DNA of 64,000 bases from Eucalyptus grandis. Its lineage: Eukaryota > Streptophyta > Magnoliopsida > Myrtales > Myrtaceae. The position numbers and the translations under genes were made by a program. Positions within the stretch are counted from its first letter, which is position 1; each line of letters opens with the position of its first letter. The stretch spans positions 17,038,910 through 17,102,909 of the forward strand of contig NC_052621.1 in NCBI RefSeq assembly GCF_016545825.1, read 5' to 3'. This document shows, piece after piece, positions 47,633 to 59,450 of this stretch. The notes beneath the pieces were generated by a model. The model did no database searches, was not told the origin of the DNA, and saw nothing but the letters and a program-made list of their open reading frames with translations.

Positions 47633-48430
47633 TTATTTGTACTAAGTTTTGAGATATTAGCACGTTAGTTTCGTAATTTTGTGATTTTATACTATACTCG
47701 GACTCCGCTTATTTGTGCATTGCTTACGGCTCTTATGATCAAGATGTGTACAATATACGACATTAGGAACGGACCTTGCTTTATGATCACATCAAAGGAA
47801 TCCATAATTAGGGTTGATCATGAATCTTTTCAACCTCCGGTTCCCTCGGAGCAAATTGGAAAGATTGAGATGAGGGATTGAAAAAATCTGGTGCCTCAGC
47901 TAAGTCCAAGAAGTTGCAGAAAAAGAACATGATGAATCTGGTTTATTTTGGCGTAATTGAATTGTGCCATTATATGCTAGCCGATTTCTCACACCTGCTT
48001 CTATTTCTAACCAAGCCACATATTCAATTATTCATCATCAATAGAGCCACCTAATTGTTTTTAAGTGGCTTAGATCCACCTAATTTTTTACTTTCGGCCA
48101 TCATTTGGCAAATGTCAAGATCAACATCAACTATTGCGCCTCTTTTTCTATGTTACATTTTCTAAAAATGTCAGGAATTCAGTTAAAAATAAAAACAAAA
48201 AACTTTATTAAAAATGCACTCCGACAAAGATGTTGAATATTTACAAAATAAAACACGCGAGGCAAATTGACAGGAAATTCCAACTTCAAAAAGTAAAGTG
48301 AGTACTAATTAGTTTTAAATAGTAATATAGGATATTATTGCATCCATTGTTAATGATTTAAATATTCTTCTTTTTTAATTGATGGTGAAAAAAGGATTTA
48401 ATAGTTTTTCTTTTTTTTTTAACCAAATAG
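47633..48430. other. intergenic DNA, nothing recognised
   Basis: AT-rich. A 66-codon plus frame at 47681-47881 has no assignable content. Confidence 0.35.
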
Positions 48431-48539
48431 TAAATTCTAGTTACTTTTAACTCATGGGCACATCTCGAAGCTTCGGACCGAGTGGGACAGGCGACTGACA
48501 AAAAGAGGTTCCCGGCCCGGGAAACATCGTCGAATCTCG

Positions 48540-50544
48540 GCCCTTCATCTTTCACCGTAGCGAATCTCGGCCGTCCCTTCCCGCGGCGGCGGATCGCTCG
48601 TCGGCGGCACCGCCGCCGCCTCCACTCCTCCGGTGAGTAGATTCGGTTGCGCCGGCGAACTCGCCGGAGAATCCGAACCCTGGACTGATGTAGCGAGTTT
48701 TCCGATCGTCGAATTTGGTCTGATTTCTGAACGGGCGGGGGTCTGTGTGATCACAATCGCATTTCCGTCGCCGATGATGAGCTTCTGCTCGTCGGCGGGA
48801 AGCGTCAGCATTTCTTCGCTTCTTCTTCTTCATGGTTCTGAAGCCCCTTTAATGCTCGCATTTGATCCCTCTCTCTCTCTCCCTCTCTCTCTCGGAGCGT
48901 GCGCGTGCGTCTTGATGGCGGATCGTAACTCATTAGCTCGGATTAAGTGATGAAAGTTTCGGTTTTTTGGCTCCTCGGAGTCGAATTATAGCCATTAATG
49001 GATCATATGGAATTGGGTTTCATAACAGTTTCCTCGCCGTGTACTTTAAGCGTCGAGGTTGGGAATTCATGCTGTGCATTTCGCTTTTCTTGTTCTGGGT
49101 TTTCTCCTTAAATGCCGAATGCCTGCGTTTCAGATAATATGAGTGCCTAGAGGAGCAGACAAAGGGATGATCCAAGGTTGGCTTTGTGGATATTTGGCAG
49201 TGAGGCCTACTTCTCCATTAGCCCTGTTGAAGGCTGACTCAAGGGCAAGAATCCTTTCTCGGTGAACACTCCTGTTCTCTCTTAGTATTTAGTTTGTCTC
49301 TGTTTTCTTTCTTATTCTGATATTGGGTTTTTGCGGTTGCTTCTTTTTTAACACTAATGTTCTAGTAGGTAATGACATGCCTTGTTTTCGTTCTCCTTGA
49401 TAGAATGGTATTCCTGTTTCTGAGTGTAAGAGAGGTGATAGAGATCATATAAGATTGTGACAACCCAAGGGAGTCGTCTCTAGATTTTAATACAATTCTG
49501 AAATGTAGTATAGGGACATCAAGGTGTGAAACAGTGAGCAACCAACTTTTCTGACCGTCGGAAAAGAGATCAAGTTATATGTCGTATGCATATACTGGAG
49601 ATGTGATGCGATGGTCATTTAGGATTGAACTTGATTCCTTCTCGGGCTATAAGACTTTTGCAGTTGTTCATGCTGATTTGCCTCTAATGCTTTTGCCTTG
49701 TTTCTGTTTTCCTCTATCACAAAGAAAGTGAAAATGCGCGTGGTGCAATGTATTACTTATATGGAACTTGGAATATGGAAATTTTCCCAATAACTTTGTG
49801 GTTTTGATAACCAGACTTCAGTGAAGACTGCCTTAACCTGGCATTTTTGGGAAACTAATTTAATTTTTAAGAGTGCGATGAAGGTTTTTTGGTTTATTAA
49901 GCCAACCTAAGAAGGTCTTCCTGTCACTTTAGGTTTTATTTTCAGTGGGGTTCTACAATGGGATAGGTCATATAGCTATGCATGTAATAAACTAAAAGGA
50001 TTGCATACGCTCTGGCAATGTAGACTCCTAAAAAGAGTGTCGATCTAGGATTTTGGGGAGGTTGACAAGACTGTTAAAGCATTTACTGTTTTTGACTCGT
50101 AGGAGAAAGTTTTATGATCCAACATAAATGTTTTGATTTGCATTTACTTCACCTTATCTCTCTCCTCATCAATCCTTTTGACATTTAGTATTTTTTTTAT
50201 TCAGCCAGCTATATCCGCCGAAGTCTCCAATGTAGCCTTTTTTTCTGATTAATTCTACACCTCCCAGCATTTCTGATCAGATGTAAGATAAACTGATTAG
50301 ATTCAACCCATTGCCAAGCTGAAATGGTTTTCATATATACAAAGGTATCCCAGATTCACTTGTTGCTGGCATTTGTGGTGGTTGTCTGTTTCAGAGAGCA
50401 GCTCTCTTCTGCTGCCTCCTCTGACAGCAGTGGATGATCCTTTACTTCTCTTCCTTTTGTTTCTCCTGATCTGGAAATATCTGTACATATTTAATTGGCT
50501 GCTGCCCTCAGAGGACTTTGAGAGGCGAGTCTGGTGGGGAGAGG
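48540..50544 (+). other. probable spliced 5' leader of the PI4K gamma gene, with uORFs
   Basis: A GC-rich first exon ends at 48632 with a strong GTGAGT donor. CAG acceptors at 49131-49133 and 50392-50394 and a GTGAAC donor after 49261 suggest leader exons 49134-49261 and 50395-50544. The middle exon holds a minimal uORF (ATGAGTGCCTAG, 49139-49150) and a second uORF from 49167. If spliced as proposed, the second would run 45 codons to a TGA at 50435-50437, before the main start. Exon limits are inferred from splice signals only. Confidence 0.5.
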
Positions 50545-52386
50545 ATGGACGGGAAGCCTTCTAGTAGAAGGCGTGTTTTTGTTCAAACTGAAACTGGTTG
50601 TGTCATGGGCATAGAATTAGACAGGAGCGACAATGCTCATACAGTAAAGAGGAGATTGCAGCTTGCTCTCGATGTCCCAACCGAAGAGTGTTCATTGTTT
50701 TATGGAGATATGGTGTTAAGATATGATCTAAGTGCTGTTAGAAATGATTCTCCCTTGCTTCTTGCGAAGAACTTTTTGCACAGAAGCGCTTCCACTCCAT
50801 GTCTCTCACCAACTGGGAAAGATCTTCACCAGAGTGATCAGAGTGGTCCGATTGAGTTATTAAAATGTTTTGATAGCTCTGCTGGAAAGAAAAAGTTAAT
50901 TGAGGAGATTGTGAAGGCTATGAAGAATGGTATTGATCCAATTCCTGTTCGTAGTGGTCTTGGTGGTGCGTACTATCTCAGAAACACGGATGGAGATAAC
51001 ATTGCTATTGTGAAGCCAACAGATGAGGAACCTTATGCTCCTAACAATCCAAAGGGCTTTGTGGGAAAAGCTCTTGGACAACCTGGATTGAAGCGCTCAG
51101 TACGAGTTGGTGAGACAGGGTTTAGAGAAGTGGCGGCTTACCTACTTGACCATGATCATTCTGCAAATGTACCCTTTACAGTGCTTGTGAAGGTCACCCA
51201 CTCCATCTTTAATGTAAATGATGGGGTGAGTATAAATAAGTGTCATTTTAAGAAGCAGATCAGCAAGATTGCTTCACTGCAGCAATTCATCCCTCATGAT
51301 TTTGATGCAAGTGATCATGGAACATCAAGCTTTCCTGTTTCTGCAGTTCATAGGATAGGAATACTGGATATTCGAATTTTAAACACCGACAGGCATGCTG
51401 GAAACCTCTTGGTTAGAAAGCTTGAAGGGACTGGCAGCCTGGCTGACATGGAGCTTATTCCCATTGATCATGGACTGTGTCTTCCAGAAAGCTTGGAGGA
51501 CCCATACTTTGAGTGGATACATTGGCCACAGGCATCAATCCCTTTCTCTGAGGATGAACTTGAGTACATAAGCAATCTTGACCCGGATAAGGACTCTGAC
51601 ATGCTTAGGATGGAGTTGCCAATGATCCGAGAGGCTTCCCGTCGTGTCTTGGTTATTTGCACAATTTTCCTAAAGAAAGCAGCGGATTTTGGATTTTGTC
51701 TCTCAGAAATTGGTGAGATGATGAGTAGGGAGTTTTGTGGCCATGAGGAGAAACCAAGTGAACTTGAGTCTTTTTGCATTGAGGCGAGGCATCGTTTAGA
51801 CAAGCGAGAAGTAGCGTTTGAAGAGGTTAAGCCAGAAGATGATAACCAGTTTCAGTTTGACACTGACAATGAGGGTGAAGAACTAAAATGCATGTTTAAC
51901 ATAGAAGAAATTTTGGAAACGAAACCTTTTTGGTCTGGCAGAAAAGCTAGAAATGGTTGTAATCCACTGTCAAAGCTGGAGGAGAGCACAGAGGATAATG
52001 AAGAAGAAGAGGGGACTAAAAATGGGAATGACAGCACAGCTTTAAGAACATACAAGCACACTGACCTCACAAGAAACCTAGAGCTACGCTTTTCTAAGTT
52101 GTACAAGTCACTAAAGTGTGTTCACAATGGAGAGAAGAGCTGGCAGCACCTGGGCACCTGGCAGGGGACCGGCTATTTGGCTGGTACATCATCTGGAAAC
52201 AGGAGTGTGAATGAGCAACTACCTGCAAATGGCAATTTTGTTAAGTTGGCTGATATGGATAAAGAAGAGTGGGATCAGTTCCTTGAAAATTTTCAGGAGA
52301 TGCTATTAACTGCTTTTGCTAGTCGTAGATCTGCGAGCATGGGTCATATGCAGAGACAGAGGCTTGGAACTTCATGCCAATTCTAG
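50545..52386 (+). CDS. PI4KG: type II gamma phosphatidylinositol 4-kinase with ubiquitin-like domain
   Basis: A single-exon coding region of 613 residues. The first ATG in frame is at 50545; nothing between an in-frame TGA at 50467 and this point offers another ATG. Residues about 11-76 form a ubiquitin-like domain (VFVQTETGCVMGIELDRSDN onward). The PI3/PI4-kinase-type catalytic domain follows. It has SGLGGAYYLR (137-146), a likely ATP-binding lysine in IVKP (K157), the catalytic-loop motif DRHAGN (D282, N287) and the metal-binding aspartate in IDHG (D308). The C-terminus ends RQRLGTSCQF, as in Arabidopsis PI4K gamma 5, which with the single UBL places it in the gamma 5/6/7 group. Gamma isoforms are known to act as protein kinases, with weak or absent lipid-kinase activity in vitro. 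Catalytic residues look intact. The usual extra N-terminal extension seen in some homologues is absent. Confidence 0.94.
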   Translation: MDGKPSSRRRVFVQTETGCVMGIELDRSDNAHTVKRRLQLALDVPTEECSLFYGDMVLRYDLSAVRNDSPLLLAKNFLHRSASTPCLSPTGKDLHQSDQSGPIELLKCFDSSAGKKKLIEEIVKAMKNGIDPIPVRSGLGGAYYLRNTDGDNIAIVKPTDEEPYAPNNPKGFVGKALGQPGLKRSVRVGETGFREVAAYLLDHDHSANVPFTVLVKVTHSIFNVNDGVSINKCHFKKQISKIASLQQFIPHDFDASDHGTSSFPVSAVHRIGILDIRILNTDRHAGNLLVRKLEGTGSLADMELIPIDHGLCLPESLEDPYFEWIHWPQASIPFSEDELEYISNLDPDKDSDMLRMELPMIREASRRVLVICTIFLKKAADFGFCLSEIGEMMSREFCGHEEKPSELESFCIEARHRLDKREVAFEEVKPEDDNQFQFDTDNEGEELKCMFNIEEILETKPFWSGRKARNGCNPLSKLEESTEDNEEEEGTKNGNDSTALRTYKHTDLTRNLELRFSKLYKSLKCVHNGEKSWQHLGTWQGTGYLAGTSSGNRSVNEQLPANGNFVKLADMDKEEWDQFLENFQEMLLTAFASRRSASMGHMQRQRLGTSCQF

Positions 52387-52555
52387 GGAGATTGAACAAT
52401 TACAGTATGATAGCTTATGTTCAAGGAGAATGTTAGCTGTCGAACATACTTGGAAAGATGAATGCTTTACAAGTCTATTTTCTTGCAGGACCATTTCTGC
52501 TTAGGATTGACTAGCTGCTGCATCAAATTATATGGTGTAATGGGGATAGGATCTG

Positions 52556-52579
52556 TTTTTTTTTTTTTTTTTTTTTTTA
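52556..52579. repeat. T-run in the PI4K gamma 3' region
   Basis: About 24 T's lie 170 bp after the stop codon. They sit upstream of AATAAAT at about 52609, a possible polyadenylation signal. Confidence 0.6.
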
Positions 52580-52820
52580 ATCTTTCACTTTATGTGTTTT
52601 TGCAGAAATAAATTGAGAATGGGAGGGTGGAAGAGGAACAATGATGTGTATATATCCAATTATGAGAATGAAGTTTACCAGAGTTGCAATATATTTTACT
52701 TATTTGTCCGGTGCTGCAGTGTACCCTTTTTTTAACATCTGCAGGATAACAATAGCTGGATTCTAATGTGTGGACACTTACAGTTTGCCCACAGTTTATA
52801 AGTTGCGAGAAGAAACTGCA

Positions 52821-53781
52821 AGGGGTGTGCATGGTCCGGGTAGCGATTCCCGACCTAGAACCAGGAATTGCCCACTAAGAACCGGTTTAAAAAAATTGAA
52901 ATTGGGAATCGCCCGCTAGTTACATGGATCCACCCGGGAACTGGACCGTCAGTCCGGTCTGGTTCCTTGGTGGATCCATAGAACCGGTCTAACCTTCGCA
53001 CCTTCCTCTTTTCACCTCCCCACATTTGCTTATTCTAGCTCTCTGCCATGGTAGCTTTATTCTCCTCAAGTACTAGCGTCGTGGCGGTGTCCACGGCGGC
53101 AATGGTTGCTACCCTTGCTCCACTTCCGTCCCAGCCACCACCACCATCTTCGCCACTGTCTCCGCCATTTCCCACTCCTCCCTCAAGACCAACAATGAGG
53201 AGGACAACGGGGACGATGAACCGTTCTTAGACTTGGAGTTCGCCCGTCCCCGAAGATAAGGATGATGGGGAGAAGCTTGAGGAGGGAGAGGAGGAAGAGG
53301 GAAGGTAGAAGCGGGACGAGCTCAACAACGAAGAGGACAATAGTAACCATGAATGCGGAGGTGGCGACGAGAGTTCAAGTTTGAGGGAAGAAAAGAGAAT
53401 CAACTTACTGTTTCGCCGAGTTCAGACTAGGACTCAAAGGGAGATGAGTAGATCCGGAGGTGAATCGGAGAGAAAGAGGGAGCTGGGGAGATTTTGAACT
53501 GAGAGAGACAAGATGGAGTAGGAAAGTAGTGAATTGAGACAATATGGTAATTCGAGTTCTAAATTTTAAATTTGTTAATTTCATTTTTTTTAATATTAAA
53601 AATTAATATATTGTTATAATATAATCGGTCCGGTCTGAGTGGGCGGGTGGGCGAATCCGTTTATAGAATCGGGAACCGGACTAGTACCCACCGGTTTCAT
53701 AAGTGGGCGAACGGGGGATCGGTTAAGAACCACCGCTTCCGGCGGTTTCGATCCGGGAGGTCGGTTCTTTTGCACACCCCT
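52821..53781. mobile_element. non-autonomous hAT element 430 bp downstream of PI4K gamma
   Basis: The left end reads AGGGGTGTGCATGGTCCGGG. The right end, reverse-complemented, reads AGGGGTGTGCAAAAGAACC. AACTGCA(A) flanks both ends (52814-52821 and 53782-53789), a 7-8-bp duplication sharing one base with the terminus. The sub-terminal CGGTTC/GAACCGG words recur in several plant hAT MITEs. Frames at 53048-53230 and 53639-53890 are not genes. Confidence 0.8.
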
Positions 53782-53789
53782 AACTGCAA

Positions 53790-55350
53790 CAATAGTATCT
53801 CATCCAAATGCTGGGTTGTGGACTATTTTGTTTGTCACATGTGGAAAAGTTGGTTTTCTTGCCATTAGACTTGGCGGATTAGCATCGTGAATACCTAGTA
53901 GCGAAGTGTGGATGGACTGATCTAATTTTTCTTATGAGCACATTGTGGTTCTTTTCATTTCCCTTTAGTTGTGCGTCCACACTTTGTGTTACACTTCTTG
54001 TGATGTCCTGGGCATTGTCATGTACTTGGATGTACCTTTTTTTTTCCTGACTTGCTTATTCTCCACGGACTTTCTTACGAGTCACAATGGCTGCTGTTGA
54101 GGAACCTTGGCATTGACAAAATCTGCGGAGACCCTTATTAAGTGTTCTTCAATGAGCGTTGACACGTTATTTTTAGTTGACATGTCATCAAAAGTAAAAT
54201 GTCGGAAATCAATTAAGATTTCCGATGGCGACGGAATTCGTTTCTCGGGCAAAAAGTAGACACAAAGTGTCGTTTTTTTATTTCTTTTTCATTGACCCTT
54301 TATTTATGAGTAATTTCCTAATTATTTTCATCAAAAAATTAAAAAGTCAAAATTGATTTTGAGTTTGACTTTTTGTAACCTTTTGACCAAAAAATCAATC
54401 CTCGTCAAAATTTGGCTATCTGTACAAAAAGTTCCCAGATAGTTCCAATTTCATTTTGGCAATAAAATTTTTTGAAAAAGAAAATCAAAGGTTTGACCAT
54501 AAATTAACATTTTAGTGATTAATTCCTTTAACCAAAAAAATTTGAAAAATGTGAAAATCCACAAGTTATCTTATTTTTTCTTCAATTTGACTTTAGCCAC
54601 AAAAATTTATCAAAAATCGATTAAGAATCTATTTTTCCAATTTCTTTTTTTCGAATTTAGGTTCAAAATCAACCAAAAATAAAATTACTTCTTTTCAAAT
54701 AATATTTTGGCTTAATTTATTTTATGACATATTATCTAGAGATCATTTCACATTCACTCGCTCGACCAATTTTGTGATTTGGCATGTTGGGATAATTTTT
54801 TTTTATTTTTAGCCCTAATCAAGGGTCTTGAGTCATTCTTCATGATTAGTGACATGATGCGTCCAATGAGCATAATTTCTTAGTGGCTATCCATGGCCAA
54901 CATTAATTTTGGCAAATTTACATGAAAACTTCTCAATTTGATAGATTGAGCCCATCTAAAAGTTACAAAATCGTGTAAATGAGTTTTGATTGAGCTAATT
55001 CGACTCGGTCCATTCTAGACTAACATCCAATTGCCATAAGCAAGCTTCAATTAATAGAGTTCAATTACAAATGTTAGTTTAGCTTGCGGTCTCATTTTAG
55101 TGGAAATTAATCTGATTAAGTCATTTTGTGTACAATTGACAGCTTTGAAGTAATCCAATTGCATTAAATTTAATCCAATTTGCATGGGATAATTTTAATT
55201 TCATTTTAATTGGACAAATCCATGAAAATAGGACAAAATTAGGTTTAGAACCAAATCGGTCCAACCTGATCCGACCTGATTAGCCCGGTTTTGATTGGCG
55301 TTGGCGGACCGACGTTTAATGGCTGTCTCCAACCATTTTCGACGGCGGAA
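53790..55350. other. intergenic DNA, AT-rich
   Basis: Frequent TTTTGACC / AAAATCAAT phrases suggest decayed retrotransposon sequence. No gene recognised. Confidence 0.35.
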
Positions 55351-55351
55351 T

Positions 55352-56110
55352 TAGGGGCGCGTTTGTAACGATTGTTCCGGGAGTAGATTTTGATCGAAAT
55401 GATTTTTTTTTAATTTTGTTCCCGAAAACTGATTTTAAGCATTTTAAGTCGTTTTATAAGCGTACAAAATTTCTAATTACGGAATAGAATTGCATTTGGT
55501 TCCGTCTATGCTCATTAATTATGTTCCAAATCAATTTCTTTTAATTTTTAAATAATTTTTTACTTTTTACTTTTTCCTTTTTCTCCTATTCTTCTTCTTC
55601 TTCTTGTGACCGGCGACCTCACGGAGCGTCGCCGGCCCTTGGCGAGGCCGGCCCTCGTCGGCAAGCTGGGTGAGGCTCGCCTAGCCCCGTCGAGGCTCGG
55701 CCTCGCCTGGCCGACTCAATGGGGCCGAGCGAGGCTTGCCTAGCCACTAGCGGGGAGTCGCAAGGCTTGCCTAGCCTCGCCGGTGGCCAAGTAGGCCTCG
55801 CCAGGGCTAGGCGAGGCCCACCTGGCCATCGGCGGGGCTGCGGCCAATGGCCTACGGCGGTAGGCGGCGGCAGACGGTGGTGAGCGGTGGTGGACAACGG
55901 TCGCGAGATAGCCGAAGGGAAGAAGAAGAGTTGTTGGTTTTGATTCTCAAATTTGTTTCGGAACAATAATCAACTTTTTTTTTTTTTTGGTTCTTGATTC
56001 TATTCCCAATCTGTTCTCGGGAGCAAAAATTTCAAACACGATTCTAGGCCCAAATTGATTTTAGGAACAAATAATCAGAATTTGGCCATGTTTGGATGGT
56101 ACATGGCCTT
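55352..56110. mobile_element. probable TIR element with GC-rich core
   Basis: The left end (TTAGGGGCGCGTTTGTAACG) resembles the left ends at 562 and 17457. The core (55600-55900) repeats GCGAGGC / GCCTCGC words. The right end is unclear and no target duplication was found, so the boundaries are provisional. Confidence 0.4.
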
Positions 56111-56429
56111 AGTCTTTTTGACCAGCCAATGGCTAGCCCACTCCCTAGTGTAGTGAAATTAACCAAATGCCCTTAGGGTATCAAAATTACCAAATGTCCT
56201 TGGTTCAATTTTTGGTTCAAGATGAGATGTAATTCTAGCCATTCATCAAAATATCATCTAGACCATTGGATGTGACATCTCATTAACCCACGTGATAATA
56301 ATCCTAGCCAATCACGCTTAGCCCCTCTTCATAGATCAAATCCTAGCCATTGTTCAAGGATTCAATCTTGACCTAGGTATATAAGACTTTTCCCTCCGAA
56401 TTTCAAAAGAGAGGATTCATTTTTCAGAT

Positions 56430-56431
<2 letters not shown>

Positions 56432-56486
<55 letters not shown>
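56432..56486. repeat. (CT)n microsatellite
   Basis: About 27 uninterrupted CT units. Confidence 0.95.
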
Positions 56487-56489
<3 letters not shown>

Positions 56490-59450
56490 CCCGTTTCCCA
56501 ACCGACCGTGTCGTTCTCCCTCAAGCAACACTGACGCGCCAACCTCCCTCACGGTGTCCCCTTGCCTGTGGTAAGCCTTGCCGCCCGCGCCTCTTGCCAA
56601 AGCCTACTAGGCCAACGCCATTTCCTTTTTAGACCGAGTGACGATCTCCATGTCGAAGGTGGAATCCAATAGTTCGCAACCATCATCCAGCGGTCGACGG
56701 TAGTCCATAGGTGCTCTGATCATTCCGACAGCGAGCCTTGACGAATCTATGACCTTGTGGTGGCCGGAGCTCCTCTGATTCTTGACAAATCATCCTTGAT
56801 CATCTTCCTTTTCATTTAATCTTCATTTGTCGATTGTTGTAAAGTTGATTCGAACACAAACTTACTCGAATCTTGTCATCTAAATCTAGATCATTGCTAA
56901 ACTACTTCAGCCAGGACTTGAGCTAGATCCGGTGGCCAATAACTCATTGAGCTTGAAGATCAATCGCGTCAAGGTAAAGTCCTCTAGCCTTTGAATCTGA
57001 TGAAGTGAGATCATTCTAGATGATCGGGACTAGGATTTAATATCTAGGTGATTATATGTGCTTAGAATGATGATTTGAATGAGCTAAGATGAGTGATGAA
57101 TGATTCATTGCTTGATGATGATTGATTACCTATTCTGAAAATTCATAGCACTTATGGACTGATCTGTTTCGAGCTAGGATATGAGCTAGAAAATGATGAA
57201 ATCTTATGAACATATGTTCTAGACATTCGAATTATGCTTACTAAGCTTTGATTTGATATATTATACTTCTAGACCTGGCATCGTCTGCTAGCTTAAACTT
57301 ATTTCGAAATATCATTATCAGATCTGGAATGTTGCATGTTCTGTTTTGAATGTTTTGTTTTGGTTTTCCTTGTCTAACCGACGTTTGTTGTTTGTCAATA
57401 TTTTAGGAATTTTTGTGTTAGAATTTTTAAGCCGGCACCTTCATGAAAGTTGTTCATTAGATCCAGATTTACAATAAAATTTTCATGAAATTTGAAAATG
57501 ATTTGATAGATCCAAACACCTATAAATCATCCATGTTAGCTTCAGTAAAATTGTTTTGCGGACTGGCTTTTATGAGTTTTGCAATTTTTACAAAATTGTG
57601 GGATGAGAATCTGGAGTATTATGTCTCTCCATAAAAGTTGTAGGACTTCTGAGATCTGTGTTGCATAAAATTTTCAAATAAAATGAGGTTAATTAGATAG
57701 ATGAGAATTGCCTTGATTTGAACACGGTTCTGTTTGTGAGATTGCTGTCCCAAAATGACCTTGGCATGCTCTCCCCGATTTTTGTAAAATCATGTGAATT
57801 GAATCTGGTAATGATGTCTCCATGAAAGATTCTTGTTATATCTTGATCTTTGTTGTCAAGATGTTTCAGAAAATAAAAATGTCATTTTCTATATTTCATG
57901 AGTGTTATAAAGTCCCAGAAAACTCTGAAAATTCTGTTTTTCAGAACTGACCATCAGTAATTTTTGAATTTTTATAAATTTCTGTGATGCAAATCTCAAA
58001 TTTTATTCTTCATGAGGACATTTCAAACTTCATTTTGACATTAATTTCATTGAATTTGAAAATCGCTAAGGCATACAAATGACATTATTAGAGTGTCGTT
58101 TGTTCCGCACCTAAGTTTTTCTTGGATATGTAAGGGTGCTTTCATAATTTCGATGAAGTTAATATTCCTACTTGAAAATCTTCAAAACACGAAAGTTGAA
58201 GGTGATGATCTCAGCTTCTTTTGAGGTCAATTTTGTTGAAATTAACACACGTTTGGTCGTTTAAGGAACTCGATTGGTGTGCTGAATTATCCGTCACCTG
58301 AATTCTAGAATTTATTTCCCAAGAACATCAAACTTGTTTAATAATTTCAACAAAATTGATGTCCTTGATGAAAAATCTTCCTTTTAAAACTCCTTTGCAA
58401 TTATACAAAATTATTGTCCTTGATTGTAAAGATTGAAATAGCCACAACTTGTCCTATGTTGATTAAGTGACCTGTCTTGGTTTACTTCACATTGCTTGAT
58501 TGAAAGAGAAACGGTGCCTGTTGGCCTAAATGCATGCAATTTCATTCTTTTCACATGTGGATTTTAAGTGTATGACTTAGGGATGATGTATTATTGCGGG
58601 TTATCCTTGGAACACAATTAGATCCAAATGTGGGCCAAAATGGAATTGGCCACTGCTTGTGAACACAAGGATGGCCAATCTCTATTGGTCATAAATTAAT
58701 CAAATATGTGTCTTCAAAATGGGCCTATACATGCAAATCAAAGGCCGCCCTAAGGCCATTTGAGACCATTTGAATGAGTTTTATAGGTTCATTGAATGTT
58801 ATTGTCTGTATCCTCGATTATCTTTATTTTGTGCTTATTTGCATTGTTCAAATTGCTTGCATAGTTTAGTATTAGATTGTCAAAACGACTTGAAATAGGC
58901 ATGGCCAAGAAGGCTCGAAGATGGCAGTATGGTCGATGTCCAAACCGACATTTGTTCATTTGTATCAATTTATTCCCCGACATATGTCTCTAGTTTTCAA
59001 TTTATGATGTATAAATACTCGATGAGTTGCAAGTTTTCATTTCTTGCACTTAGAACAATTGTTTACATGCTTTCTTGGGCGTTTACTTTCCCATACTACA
59101 ATTTCATTTTTTGCGTGATTTATTAGTTAGCATAGAATTGCAAGAAATAATTATCCATACATGGTCACTTTTTCCTTCCAAACAAATTGCATGAAAATGT
59201 AAAAAAGATTGTTTGACCACTTTAGATAAACAACCAAAATCATAGGTACCGAAAATGCGCTAAAAAAATCCTTAGCATAATCCAAGTCTCCGAACCCACA
59301 GAACTCTAATTTTGCAGAAATCAAGGGAGGTCTCTCTACCCTTGATTACCTCCCTTATTGGGCATTTAGTCGGCCCTCAACAAAGAGACTAGTGGCAACT
59401 CATAGATAATGTTTTTAGATTGTCTAAACACTTAAAATGAATCCATGTCA
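56487..59450. mobile_element. LTR-retrotransposon-like non-coding block
   Basis: Long AT-rich non-coding DNA ending in a stretch (59225-59410) with GGGAGGTCTCTCTACCCTTG, GGGCATTTAGTCGGCCCTC and GACTAGTGGCAACTC. In my experience that wording is common near ends of plant LTRs. No protein frame and no clear ends, so this is a tentative label. Confidence 0.35.

Noticed and set aside
50518..50544. N-terminal extension of PI4K gamma from 50518
   Set aside because: The codon at 50518 is TTG. The first ATG in frame is at 50545 and the first residues after it match related proteins.
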